Assembly: GCF_022489025.1 (NCBI RefSeq)
Contig: NZ_JAKVTG010000001.1
Span: 62,001 to 126,000 of the forward strand
Reading direction: 5' to 3'
Length of the DNA stretch: 64,000 nucleotides
DNA from: Planococcus halocryophilus
Lineage (GTDB): Bacteria > Bacillota > Bacilli > Bacillales_A > Planococcaceae
Shown here: positions 17,642 to 25,576 of the stretch, piece after piece
Position numbering within the stretch: the first letter of the stretch is position 1
How the letters are laid out: each line of letters begins with the position of its first letter
The notes under the pieces: model-generated
Databases searched by the model: none
Seen by the model: only the letters and a program-made list of their open reading frames with translations
What the model was told of the DNA's origin: nothing
Made by a program: the position numbers and the translations under genes

Positions 17642-18937
17642 TCACTCCCCAAATAGTGTATTAATCTTCTTATATGATTCTTTTGCTTTGTTCAAAGTCT
17701 CAGCTGATTCTTTGTAACGTTCTTGGTCATAATATAACTTACCCAAATGTCCGAAATAATATCCTTTTTCAAAATAATTATCTGTAGCTTCAAGGCTCGG
17801 AATCAATTGATTTAGCACGTACTCTTCGAAGTCTTCGAAATTCTCATCCAAAAGATGCACTAAACATATAAATTCAATATATGCTTCTTTAAATATATGG
17901 TTAGTGGGTGAGTTGATATTCAGCTTTTTATTTTCAACAATTTCCATACCTTTGCGAAGCCATTCTTTTGCAGCATCATAGTTACCTACTTCATACTGAC
18001 ACTTAATTAAAATGCAGTAACTAAGTAAAAGGTCAGCAGTATATTCTGGGTGAATGTATTTTAATGAATTTTCAATATGAATAATAGATAGGTTATAATT
18101 TTGGAACAAGAAATACGAATAGCCTAGATTAAATTCTGTAGTAAATCGCAAAATATCAATTTCTAACTTATTGCCAATGGTCAAAGCATTTTTATAATGA
18201 TCCATCGACATTTTGAAATTGCCAAAATGCTGATGCGTAATTGCGATGTTCAAATGGCATTCCACAATACGCTTTGGAATAAACTCTTGTTGGTAAATTT
18301 TTAATGCCATTTCTGTGTACTTAAAAGCTTTTTCTGTTTCTCGGCATTTCGAGCTAGAAATTCCGATTGAATAATAAAGATCACCGAGTTCTGAAGCAGA
18401 GATAGTGTTCGGCGCGATTTTTTCCGCAACCAAATAAGTTTTCAAAGCTTTTTCGTAATCATTGAGAATGTAGTTGTAGTTACCGTTGTACTTGTGAAAC
18501 AAGTAAAACTGTTCCTGACTCATAAATTCTCTGAAACGTTCCATTTCTTTGATTTTTTCTTCAGCACTATCCAAATCTCCAGTGATAATGTAATACCTAA
18601 TTTGTTGAATACAATATTCCAACTCGACATCTTCATCAGCGTGCAATAAAGGATGCCCTTGAATATCATTATACTGCTCCATGATTTCTGCTTTGTTTTG
18701 AGGGTGCAACAAAGAGTTTTTAAAGTTCTTTACGAGAACTTTTCCAATAGGGTTATCTTTAGGAGCCAAAGGTATTGCGAGTTTCTTAGATAAGGCTTCG
18801 AGATCTTTTAATGCCGGGTCTTTAACGCCACTTTCAATTTTTTTCAGCTCTCTGGGAGACAGTATGCCAGAGGAGAATTCTTCTAAACTAATTTTTTGTT
18901 TCAAACGATGGTATTTTAAACGCATTCCCGTGTCCAT
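17642..18937 (-). CDS. RNPP-type HTH-TPR regulator (NprR-like), candidate peptide receptor
   Basis: 431 residues from the ATG at 18937, which follows AGGAGA by about 6 bases; an in-frame opening up to 19069 lacks a convincing start and adds 44 non-conserved residues. Residues ~4-57 are an Xre-type helix-turn-helix (MRLKYHRLKQKISLEEFSSG... ELKKIESG). The remainder is a chain of TPR-like helix pairs, e.g. LDSAEEKIKEMERF, DYEKALKTYLVAEKIAP, TEKAFKYTEMALKIY, NFKMSMDHYKNALTIG, NYDAAKEWLRKGMEIV, RYKESAETLNKAKESY. HTH plus TPR and this length are those of NprR/PlcR regulators, cytoplasmic receptors for re-imported peptides. The gene directly upstream-coupled to the repeat precursor makes it the probable receptor. 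Which genes it controls is unknown. Confidence 0.85.
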   Translation of the reverse strand: MDTGMRLKYHRLKQKISLEEFSSGILSPRELKKIESGVKDPALKDLEALSKKLAIPLAPKDNPIGKVLVKNFKNSLLHPQNKAEIMEQYNDIQGHPLLHADEDVELEYCIQQIRYYIITGDLDSAEEKIKEMERFREFMSQEQFYLFHKYNGNYNYILNDYEKALKTYLVAEKIAPNTISASELGDLYYSIGISSSKCRETEKAFKYTEMALKIYQQEFIPKRIVECHLNIAITHQHFGNFKMSMDHYKNALTIGNKLEIDILRFTTEFNLGYSYFLFQNYNLSIIHIENSLKYIHPEYTADLLLSYCILIKCQYEVGNYDAAKEWLRKGMEIVENKKLNINSPTNHIFKEAYIEFICLVHLLDENFEDFEEYVLNQLIPSLEATDNYFEKGYYFGHLGKLYYDQERYKESAETLNKAKESYKKINTLFGE

Positions 18938-19409
18938 TACTGCTCTCCTTTCCTTCTGTAAGGGCAGTACTTCTGTCAGCCATGTAGGAGAATTGTTTTC
19001 CGTCTTCCTCGGACCATCCGAAAAGTAAGAAGAAAATAGATCGCCAAGTACGATAATAGCCGCCTCCACATCCTATATTTCGCTTTTTTTACATCTTTCA
19101 TCTATGATATCATCAATTTTCAAAATAGACTGCTTTTTTATTTTAGAAATAGGCGAATTTGAAAAAAAGGGAAAATATGCTTACTACAACATGTGAAAAA
19201 ATAAAAAATTCCAAATTAGTCATTTTGTTAGGTATTTTGAAATGGGTATTGTTGGTGGGTAAAGATTTCTGTTTAATCTGTCCTTTTTCTTGGTATTTAT
19301 ATAGCTTTTGTCTCCTTGTGAAAAGTGTAATGCCCAAGCAAGTTAAGGATTGTTCAATAATGGGTAAAGACAGAATACAATATCTATTAAATTTATGGAG
19401 GTTTTTTAT
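18938..19409. other. Intergenic region between regulator and stress island
   Basis: About 470 AT-rich bases. It holds the regulator's ribosome site on the complement and, near the right end, a SigB-like promoter for the first YflT gene. Short ORFs here (e.g. 19159-19413) have no ribosome site or family look. No RNA gene seen. Confidence 0.5.
19342..19367 (+). promoter_or_regulatory. SigB-like promoter of first YflT gene
   Basis: GTTAAG at 19342-19347, 14-base spacer, GGGTAA at 19362-19367; the SigB consensus is GTTTAA-N12/15-GGGTAT. It sits 43 bases before the start codon of a general stress gene. Confidence 0.6.
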
Positions 19410-20003
19410 ATGAGATCACACAATAAAGTTCTAGCAGTGGTATTTTCAGAAAATGATTTACTGGAAAAAATTAATGACTTAAAGGCTTCTGGATACAAAG
19501 AAAAAGATCTTCACATTATGGCTAAAGACACAAAGCATTTTGAGAACATTTCTGTCGAAGGTACAGAGGTTGATACATTTACTGATAAATTCAAAGGATT
19601 TATTACAGGAGACAGTGGAGTTCGTGCAGGAGTAAAATTACTGAATCTTTCGGAAGAAGAAACATCACGTTACACAAGCGATCTTGCCAAAGGTGGAATA
19701 CTTATATATGAAGATGAAGATCACAAAACGATTCTTGATGAAATTTCTAGCACTGAAGATGGAATAGAGTCAAAAGATCCTAATGAACAACAAAGACATC
19801 AATTTATCAATTCAGTTGATAATAATTTCGATGAACAAGAAGATCGTTTTGCACGAGGAGAAACATTTATGCAAGATGCAACTCTAATAAAAGATGAGCA
19901 TCACAATTCTTTTACAACAGAGGAAAAATCCGAAATTCAAAAAACTAGAGGTGGCTCTAGCGAAGCTGAAAAACATAGCCAAAACGATAAAAAATATAAA
20001 TAA
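19410..20003 (+). CDS. YflT-domain general stress protein 1
   Basis: 197 residues. Residues ~1-110 match the heat-induced stress protein YflT domain: KVLAVVFSENDLLEKINDLKASGYKEKDLHIMAKD, then a short linker region (VDTFTDKFKGFITGD) and LSEEETSRYTSDLAKGGILIYED. The remainder is acidic and apparently disordered, with DRFARGETFMQDATLIKDE. The ATG at 19410 is chosen because GGAGG ends 8 bases before it; the ATG at 19395 overlaps that site. Role in stress is known only at family level. A paralogue follows in the same direction with its own SigB-like promoter. Confidence 0.8.
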   Translation: MRSHNKVLAVVFSENDLLEKINDLKASGYKEKDLHIMAKDTKHFENISVEGTEVDTFTDKFKGFITGDSGVRAGVKLLNLSEEETSRYTSDLAKGGILIYEDEDHKTILDEISSTEDGIESKDPNEQQRHQFINSVDNNFDEQEDRFARGETFMQDATLIKDEHHNSFTTEEKSEIQKTRGGSSEAEKHSQNDKKYK

Positions 20004-20048
20004 AGTCTTGCAGCATGTGTCTTAAGAGTAAGAGTCTTCTATAGATAG

Positions 20049-20075
20049 GTTTTAGTAATAAGAAGGAAAGGGTAA
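20049..20075 (+). promoter_or_regulatory. SigB-like promoter of second YflT gene
   Basis: GTTTTA at 20049-20054, 15-base spacer, GGGTAA at 20070-20075, 35 bases before the start codon. Good fit to the SigB consensus. Confidence 0.65.
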
Positions 20076-20110
20076 GTAAAAGTAATCTAGTACACAGGAG
20101 GTACAAAACA

Positions 20111-20956
20111 ATGAAATCAGGAAATCAAGAGTTTGAAATCGTTTATAGCAAATCAGAAATGGAAGATACGTTACAACTATTAAAGGCGAAAGGATATCAT
20201 GAAAAAGATATCCACCTATTGGCAAATGACAAAGAAATTGTAGAGTCTGCTGGAAAATCAGGAGTCTCTGCTGATCGGGCAAACTCTTTTTCAAATCGTT
20301 TCAAATCATTTTTAAGTGGGAAAGACATAGTCAGAAAAGAGTTGAATCGCTTTAATTTGAGTAAAGAAAGAACGGATGATTACGAACGTAGAATCGAAAA
20401 AGGAGCTGTTCTTTTATATACAGATGGAGACGCGGCAACCCCTGAAGATGAGCACTTTTCTTCTTTAGATGATTCGAACGCACCAATGGATTTAGAAGCA
20501 GAAACTGCAGGGACTCCAGATTCAAATCCTGTTTCCCGATATACAGAAAAACATCATGACTCAGATGAGATTTACGCACGTGAAGTTTCAAGAGAAGATC
20601 AACATGCTCGTGCTGGTGAACATGATCGTTTCCAAGATTCTCGATTAAAAGGCGATGAAATTCACCCTACTGGGGGATTAAATAAAGAAGAGCAAACTAG
20701 ACAACGAAAAGAAATGGATCATGAACCGGGTCTCCAAAATAAAGACAGTCAAGATGAATTATTGCGTGAAAAAGGTGTTAATCGCAGACAGGATGAACCT
20801 TCACCGGGAGTAGATCCGAACTTGGGACCTGCTCCATTTGGTAGGGATTTTGAGGAATCCAATAATGAGCAAGGAAACAATCCTGATGAACACCGTGATG
20901 TACAACATAAAAGAGATTCCGATAATACGACTCCGCCGACACCCAGACTATTCTAA
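20111..20956 (+). CDS. YflT-domain general stress protein 2, long charged tail
   Basis: 281 residues. The first ~105 form a YflT domain (FEIVYSKSEMEDTLQLLKAKGYHEKDIHLLAND ... RANSFSNRFKSFLSGKD ... GAVLLYTDGD), clearly paralogous to the upstream gene. The tail of about 175 residues is rich in Asp, Glu, Arg, His, Asn and Pro and looks disordered, similar in style to hydrophilin-like stress tails; HDRFQDSRLKGDEIHPTGG echoes the tail of the first copy. GGAGG precedes the ATG by 9 bases. Tandem duplication followed by tail divergence is likely. Confidence 0.8.
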   Translation: MKSGNQEFEIVYSKSEMEDTLQLLKAKGYHEKDIHLLANDKEIVESAGKSGVSADRANSFSNRFKSFLSGKDIVRKELNRFNLSKERTDDYERRIEKGAVLLYTDGDAATPEDEHFSSLDDSNAPMDLEAETAGTPDSNPVSRYTEKHHDSDEIYAREVSREDQHARAGEHDRFQDSRLKGDEIHPTGGLNKEEQTRQRKEMDHEPGLQNKDSQDELLREKGVNRRQDEPSPGVDPNLGPAPFGRDFEESNNEQGNNPDEHRDVQHKRDSDNTTPPTPRLF

Positions 20957-20960
20957 GTAA

Positions 20961-20999
20961 TAAAGAGCGTTCCCAAAACATTTCGGGAACGCTCTTTTA
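20961..20999. terminator. Bidirectional terminator, YflT2 / brnQ
   Basis: 13-bp perfect stem (20962-20974 / 20985-20997) with 10-base loop and T-run; it overlaps the brnQ stop region on the complement. Confidence 0.9.
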
Positions 21000-22322
21000 G
21001 TTATTCTTGTGTGCAGTTCGAGCGATTAGGATTCCTATTAACGTGGCAATTGTAGCTGGTAAAACCCAACCAATTCCTTGTTCAAAAAGTGGAAGAAGAC
21101 GGAAGATGGAATCTAGTTGCTCAAAAGCGATACCTGATGAGCGTAAAGCATCGAATATGCTAATAACTGCCGTTGTAGATAACGCGAGTATATAGACAAA
21201 AGGTTTTCGGTAAAAAATACGATCAAAAAATGATAAAATCACTAAAACTATAGCGATTGGATAAATAGCGAGCAATACTGGTAGAGAGATCGCAATTAAT
21301 TGTGTTAACCCAATGTTTGCTATAAACGCGGAGAAAATCGCAAAAAATAAAACATAACTCATATAAGAAATCTTAGGGAAAATTTTAAACGAAAATTGGG
21401 CAGTAGCAGATACCAGTCCGATAGACGTAGTCAAACAGGCAAAGGTAATTGCTACAGATAAAATGATTCCTCCGATTTCACCATAAAGTACTCGGGAAGC
21501 CATAGCGATGATAATACCACCGTTATCTTGTAAGCCGATAGCCTCGACACTCGTAGCGCCAATATAACTTAAAGATAAGTAAACAGTAGATAACCCAATA
21601 GCTGCAATAAATCCAGCATATGCCGTAGTCTTTAAAATAACTCGAGTATCTGTAACTCCTTTACTTCGAATTGACTGGATGATAACGATCCCAAACACTA
21701 AAGCAGCAATGGCATCCATAGTTAGATAGCCTTGTAAAAAACTTTCGAAAAATGCTTCAGTGTCATAATTTCCAACAGGTGAATTTATAGAGCCCATGGG
21801 GTTGATAAAGCTTTTTATCGCTAGCATGCCAATAACCGCTATTAATAGGGGAGTTAAAATTTTACCGATTCTATCAACAAGTTTTGTAGGATTCATCGCA
21901 AACAAAACAGTAATTGTAAAGAAAGCTAGTGTGAAAATTGTTAATGGCCAAAAAGATTCAGTCAGGGTAGATGGTAAAAAAGGCGCAGCCCCAATTTCGA
22001 ATGCCACTGTTGCTGTACGTGGAATCCCAAAGAAAGGGCCAATTGCTAAATAAACAATCAATGTGAAAACGATTCCGAAAACGGGATGGACACGTCCTGC
22101 AATCGACTGTAAATCTCCACCTGCTTTAGCGATTGCTAAAATACCAAGTAAAGGGAGCCCGACACCAGTTAATAAAAAGCCAAAGATGGCTAAGATTAAT
22201 TGGTCACCGGCAAGTTGTCCTAGATAAGGGGGGAAGATGATATTCCCAGCACCTAAAAACAGGGCAAAAAGCATAAGTCCTAAAGTTAAAGTATCTATTT
22301 TTGTAAGCGCATTCTTTTCCAT
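20997..22322 (-). CDS. brnQ: Branched-chain amino acid transporter BrnQ
   Basis: About 441 residues with 12 hydrophobic helices; the N-terminus reads LTLGLMLFALFLGAGNIIFPPYLGQ, the LIVCS-family signature, followed by GVGLPLLGILAIAKAGGDLQ and GPFFGIPRTATVAFEIG. It is a Na+- or H+-coupled symporter for Leu, Ile and Val. Two adjacent ATGs (22325, 22322) follow GGAGG; the second has the better spacing of 8 bases. No T-box or CodY-like box was identified with confidence upstream. Confidence 0.9.
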   Translation of the reverse strand: MEKNALTKIDTLTLGLMLFALFLGAGNIIFPPYLGQLAGDQLILAIFGFLLTGVGLPLLGILAIAKAGGDLQSIAGRVHPVFGIVFTLIVYLAIGPFFGIPRTATVAFEIGAAPFLPSTLTESFWPLTIFTLAFFTITVLFAMNPTKLVDRIGKILTPLLIAVIGMLAIKSFINPMGSINSPVGNYDTEAFFESFLQGYLTMDAIAALVFGIVIIQSIRSKGVTDTRVILKTTAYAGFIAAIGLSTVYLSLSYIGATSVEAIGLQDNGGIIIAMASRVLYGEIGGIILSVAITFACLTTSIGLVSATAQFSFKIFPKISYMSYVLFFAIFSAFIANIGLTQLIAISLPVLLAIYPIAIVLVILSFFDRIFYRKPFVYILALSTTAVISIFDALRSSGIAFEQLDSIFRLLPLFEQGIGWVLPATIATLIGILIARTAHKNN

Positions 22323-22407
22323 CATAAGCTCCTCCGTAAATAACATGTATATACGGGTACTTATTATAACAGAGTGATTTAATATTTGAAAACTTTAAAA
22401 AACATAA

Positions 22408-22441
22408 ATAAAAGCCCAGCTTTTTCTAGCTGGGCTTTTAT
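22408..22441 (-). terminator. Terminator of csbD-like gene
   Basis: Perfect stem of 14 bp (22408-22421 / 22428-22441), GC core AGCCCAGCT, followed by T-rich sequence on the complement. It separates the CsbD-like gene from brnQ downstream. Confidence 0.85.
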
Positions 22442-22626
22442 CATTTTTTATTATTGTTTTTGAAATCTCCAATTTTATCTTGGACATTGCCTTTTGCTTT
22501 ATCCATTTTACCCTCAACTTGCTTATCGGTATCATTCGTAGCGTTTCCAACTTGGTCTTTAATCTCGCCTTTTCCTTTGTTCACAGCACCTTTTAGTTTG
22601 TCTGAAAAGCCGTTATTATCACTCAT
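22441..22626 (-). CDS. csbD: CsbD-family stress protein
   Basis: 61 residues, highly charged and helical: SDKLKGAVNKGKGEIKDQVGN and EGKMDKAKGNVQDKIGDFKN, the two-part CsbD repeat. CsbD-type proteins are abundant, SigB-induced general stress proteins of unknown biochemistry. The ATG at 22626 has GGAGG 8 bases upstream; an in-frame extension of six residues has no ribosome site. A SigB-like promoter lies 43 bases upstream of the start. Confidence 0.88.
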   Translation of the reverse strand: MSDNNGFSDKLKGAVNKGKGEIKDQVGNATNDTDKQVEGKMDKAKGNVQDKIGDFKNNNKK

Positions 22627-22668
22627 TAATGATTCCTCCTTCAATTTTTTATTTTTGTTGTTACTACA

Positions 22669-22694
22669 ATAGCCATCTAATGTAGTAACTAAAC
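22669..22694 (-). promoter_or_regulatory. SigB-like promoter of csbD-like gene
   Basis: On the complement: GTTTAG (22694-22689), 14-base spacer, GGCTAT (22674-22669). The -35 matches 5 of 6 and the -10 matches 5 of 6 of the SigB consensus, in front of a typical SigB-regulon gene. Confidence 0.65.
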
Positions 22695-22703
22695 ATCAAA
22701 AGT

Positions 22704-22997
22704 TTATTTTGATGCCAACTGAAGGCTTATTAAAGTTTTTTTAGCAGAACTTTTCACCGTAATACATAAATCTTCATTACTTAGCCTTGTTAAAGTGCAA
22801 AGAGGAGTATGAATGTTTGTAGCAACACCCGATCTTACTTCCGCATGCTGATCCATAGACAAGTCAACAAGTAACCCTTCACAATTAATGGTCTTCGCAA
22901 GATCTGCCCGGGATTGATAATCCATTTTCAATACAGCAGCTTCATCCCAAGGTGTCCACACCTTTTTCAGTGAGTAGTTTTGAAGCGTGTCATCCAT
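22704..22997 (-). CDS. Small LRV/HEAT-like repeat protein, hypothetical
   Basis: 97 residues. The middle reads LVDLSMDQHAEVRSGVATNIHTPLCTLTRLSNEDLCITVKSSA, which resembles a variant leucine-rich (LRV) or HEAT-type helical repeat (pattern D-x-x-x-x-VR-x-x-VA-x-N-x-x-TP-x-x-x-L-x-x-L). The N-terminus KKVWTPWDEAAVLKMDYQSRADLAKT is distinct. Such repeats bind other proteins or nucleic acids; no function can be assigned. GGGGTG lies about 10 bases before the ATG. It stands upstream of csbD on the same strand, separated by the SigB-like promoter. Confidence 0.6.
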   Translation of the reverse strand: MDDTLQNYSLKKVWTPWDEAAVLKMDYQSRADLAKTINCEGLLVDLSMDQHAEVRSGVATNIHTPLCTLTRLSNEDLCITVKSSAKKTLISLQLASK

Positions 22998-23355
22998 TTG
23001 GCTTACACCCCTAATCGAATAATGAAAATAATGTTATAGTCTATTTAATATATCATATATTTATAGATTAAGTAATTAAAATTACTTATATTTTAAAAAA
23101 TATATAGGTAATATTACTTCAATCGTTTCTTTAGAGTCCGATTTTTAGAGCGCAGTTTTTTTGATAGAGTAAGGAGTAATTTAGTTTAGGGAAATGGCGA
23201 AAGGATAGGAACTTTATACAGAAGATGAACGTCATATATTTAGAAAACCCAAAGGAAAACATAGTGTATAAGTAGGTTTCGCTTTATTTCTTGCGCAGTC
23301 ATGCTATAATGTCAATGAATAAGTATGTGTAAAAGTTATTTTAAGGAGGGAAGAC
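22998..23355. other. Intergenic region upstream of tagO
   Basis: About 360 bases, very AT-rich at 23040-23120. It should hold the leftward promoter of the small repeat protein and the tagO promoter. No RNA gene or riboswitch-like structure is apparent. Confidence 0.5.
23302..23310 (+). promoter_or_regulatory. Extended -10 element upstream of tagO
   Basis: TGCTATAAT is a perfect extended -10 (TGnTATAAT), 45 bases before the tagO start. The -35 region (around 23282-23288) is poor, as is common with extended -10 promoters. Confidence 0.55.
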
Positions 23356-24432
23356 ATGCTATACCTCATGATGGTCTTGGCATTTATTGCTTCGATTGTG
23401 CTAACACCGGTTGTTAAACGCATTGCCTTTCGCGTAGGTGCAGTCGACCGACCAAATTATCGAAAAGTTCATGCGAGAATTATGCCGCGTTTGGGCGGAT
23501 TGGCCATTTTCGGGTCATTTTTAATCGCATATTTCACATTAAAACCTCAAGATCCAATTTCTAATGCTATTGAAGCTTCATTTATACCGATTGAAACAGC
23601 GATTATTTTAGGTGCTTTATTAATTATTATTACAGGTGTATTAGATGATATGTATGAAATCAGCGCCAAAGCAAAATTAATTGGGCAACTCGTTGCTGCT
23701 GGAATTGTTGTCGTCGGTGGTGGACTCGAAATTTCCTTCATTAACTTACCTTTTGGAGGCGTCTTGGATTTTGGCTATTTTAGTATTCCTTTGACTATTC
23801 TGTGGATAGTTGGAATTACCAACGCCATCAACTTAATTGATGGTCTTGATGGGTTGGCAGCTGGTGTATCAACAGTTGCTTTGCTGACTTTAGCAGCTAT
23901 GGCATTTATTATGGGCGATGTGTATGTTATGTCAATGGCGGCGCTATTAGCAGCTAGTACTTCAGGGTTTTTAGTTTATAATTTCCACCCTGCCAAAATT
24001 TTTATGGGGGATACAGGTGCATTGTTTTTAGGGTTCATGATTTCGGTCCTGGCCTTAATGGGCTTCAAAAACGTTACAGTTGTAGCGTTAATCATCCCGA
24101 TAATTATGCTAGGTGTGCCGATTTCAGATACATTTTTCGCAATTGTTCGTCGTGTTCGTGAGAAAAAATCGATTTCAGAAGCCGATAAATCTCATTTGCA
24201 TCATTGCTTGTTGAATATTGGCTTTTCACATAGTCAGACAGTATTAATCATTTACGGAATTGCAGCTTTGTTCGGCTTGGCAGCTCTTTTGTTCTCTCAA
24301 TCGACTTTATGGGGAGGCATATTGCTACTTAGCGTAATGTTACTAGCAATTGAACTTTTTGTAGAAGTAGTCGGCTTGGCAGGCAAGAATTACCGTCCAT
24401 TGTTAAATCTAGTTCGACTAATTGGTAAGTGA
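23356..24432 (+). CDS. tagO: Undecaprenyl-phosphate GlcNAc-1-phosphate transferase TagO
   Basis: Membrane enzyme that starts wall teichoic acid linkage-unit synthesis by moving GlcNAc-1-P to undecaprenyl phosphate. 358 residues, about ten helices. Family motifs: RKVHARIMPRLGGLAIF, VLDDMYEISAKAKLIGQ (the DD pair), NAINLIDGLDGLAAG, FMGDTGALFLGF and KSHLHHCLLNIGFSH. AAGGAGG precedes the ATG. Its position next to an LCP ligase, yvyE and degSU matches B. subtilis, though tagO is oriented towards the LCP gene here. Confidence 0.93.
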   Translation: MLYLMMVLAFIASIVLTPVVKRIAFRVGAVDRPNYRKVHARIMPRLGGLAIFGSFLIAYFTLKPQDPISNAIEASFIPIETAIILGALLIIITGVLDDMYEISAKAKLIGQLVAAGIVVVGGGLEISFINLPFGGVLDFGYFSIPLTILWIVGITNAINLIDGLDGLAAGVSTVALLTLAAMAFIMGDVYVMSMAALLAASTSGFLVYNFHPAKIFMGDTGALFLGFMISVLALMGFKNVTVVALIIPIIMLGVPISDTFFAIVRRVREKKSISEADKSHLHHCLLNIGFSHSQTVLIIYGIAALFGLAALLFSQSTLWGGILLLSVMLLAIELFVEVVGLAGKNYRPLLNLVRLIGK

Positions 24433-24475
24433 AAAGAGTGAGTTTGAAGCATATACTTCAAACTCACTCTTTTTT
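24432..24475 (+). terminator. tagO terminator
   Basis: 18-bp perfect stem (24432-24449 / 24456-24473), 6-base loop, T-run after. It begins at the last base of the tagO stop codon. Confidence 0.9.
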
Positions 24476-24520
24476 GATAGGGAATAGAATCAAGTTTTAT
24501 ATAAGAAGTATTTTAGTTAG

Positions 24521-24556
24521 AAAAAAACACCACAGTTTTTACTGTGGTGTTTTTTT
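24521..24556 (-). terminator. Terminator overlapping the end of the LCP ligase gene
   Basis: Perfect 16-bp stem (24521-24536 / 24541-24556), loop TTTT. Read leftward, the right arm encodes the last residues (KKTPQ) and stop codon of the LCP protein. Confidence 0.88.
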
Positions 24557-25576
24557 GTCTTCAGTTTGGAAGTCAGCAACCTCTGAGTTTGATTCTATTT
24601 GGGTCAAATTAGATGTGTCAGTTTTTAATCCAAGATGACTTTGTAAAACATCTTGGATTTCTGTTAACGATTCTTCATTAAGTTTCCAATAATAAATTCC
24701 GGTAGACATATCATCGTACCCATCAAGAGTGATTGTTTCTACATCTGGTTTACCGTTTTTTGCGTATTCAAACAATGAACTTATGTTTTTGAAAGTCAGA
24801 TCGGTTTTCATATTATCTCCGACTGCTTCAAATACATCTCCATACTTAGTGATAGAACCTGCTGATACTGCTCTATTCATGATGGATTCTAATATCATCT
24901 GTTGACGTTTCCCACGTTCGATATCGTTGTCGTAATGACGAGTTCTTGCAAGTGCAAGAGCTTCACTGCCGTTAAGAAATTGGATTCCTTCTTTTAATTC
25001 AATGGCGCTTTGTGAATCATTTTCATCTTGTTCGATAATATCATATGGCACTTCGACCTTAATCCCTCCGAGAGCGTCAATCACTTCGATAAATGCATCG
25101 AAATTCATGCGAAGGTAATAATCGACTGGAACTTCCAATAAAATTTCCACACTTTTGATAGTGGAACTAGGTCCATTATATGCATAAGCGTGAGTGATTT
25201 TATCTTCTCTTCCGCTATCTGGTATAAAGGTATAAGTATCTCGTGGGATACTGACAAGTTTAATCGATTTATCTTCATTGTTTAACGTAGCGAGAACGAG
25301 TGCGTCAGAACGGATATTGTTATTACTTTGATTTCGCTCTGCACTATCATCCACGCCTATAAATAGAATGGAAATATTGTCAGTAAGCGGTTCGATATCT
25401 TCATTTATATTGCCCGCGGGTTCAAAAGCCGTATCTACAGCAGTTTCTGCTTTCTTAATTAAGTATATTCCATATGCTGAAACACAAATAAGCAAGGAAA
25501 CGGCTAAAGTAGCAATTATTACAAGAATGGTCCGCTTTTTGTCATTTTTGGTTTTCCGATAATATTTTCGGTTCAT
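24539..25576 (-). CDS. tagV: LytR-CpsA-Psr (LCP) wall polymer ligase, TagV-like
   Basis: 345 residues: a short cytoplasmic basic start, one membrane helix (residues ~17-36, TILVIIATLAVSLLICVSAYGIYLI) and a large external LCP domain with ISILFIGVDDSAERN, IRSDALVLATLNNEDKSIKLVSIPRDTY and EALALARTRHYDNDIERGKRQQMILE. LCP enzymes attach teichoic acids or other anionic polymers from the lipid carrier to peptidoglycan. The position beside tagO and yvyE corresponds to B. subtilis yvhJ (tagV); paralogue identity (TagT/U/V) rests on synteny. Confidence 0.85.
   Translation of the reverse strand: MNRKYYRKTKNDKKRTILVIIATLAVSLLICVSAYGIYLIKKAETAVDTAFEPAGNINEDIEPLTDNISILFIGVDDSAERNQSNNNIRSDALVLATLNNEDKSIKLVSIPRDTYTFIPDSGREDKITHAYAYNGPSSTIKSVEILLEVPVDYYLRMNFDAFIEVIDALGGIKVEVPYDIIEQDENDSQSAIELKEGIQFLNGSEALALARTRHYDNDIERGKRQQMILESIMNRAVSAGSITKYGDVFEAVGDNMKTDLTFKNISSLFEYAKNGKPDVETITLDGYDDMSTGIYYWKLNEESLTEIQDVLQSHLGLKTDTSNLTQIESNSEVADFQTEDKKTPQ

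Noticed and set aside
18938-19069. 44-residue N-terminal extension of the RNPP-type regulator
   Set aside because: The ATG at 18937 has a good AGGAGA and gives the family length; the extension precedes the HTH and has no good start site.
19228-19246. Alternative SigB-like site GTTAGG...GGGTAT at 19.23 kb
   Set aside because: Spacer of about 11 bases is too short and it is far from the gene; the pair at 19342-19367 fits better.
19159-19413. 84-residue ORF upstream of the first YflT gene
   Set aside because: Overlaps the SigB-like promoter and the YflT ribosome site; no start signal of its own.
24429-24638. 69-residue ORF after tagO
   Set aside because: Spans two terminators and lies antisense to the LCP gene.
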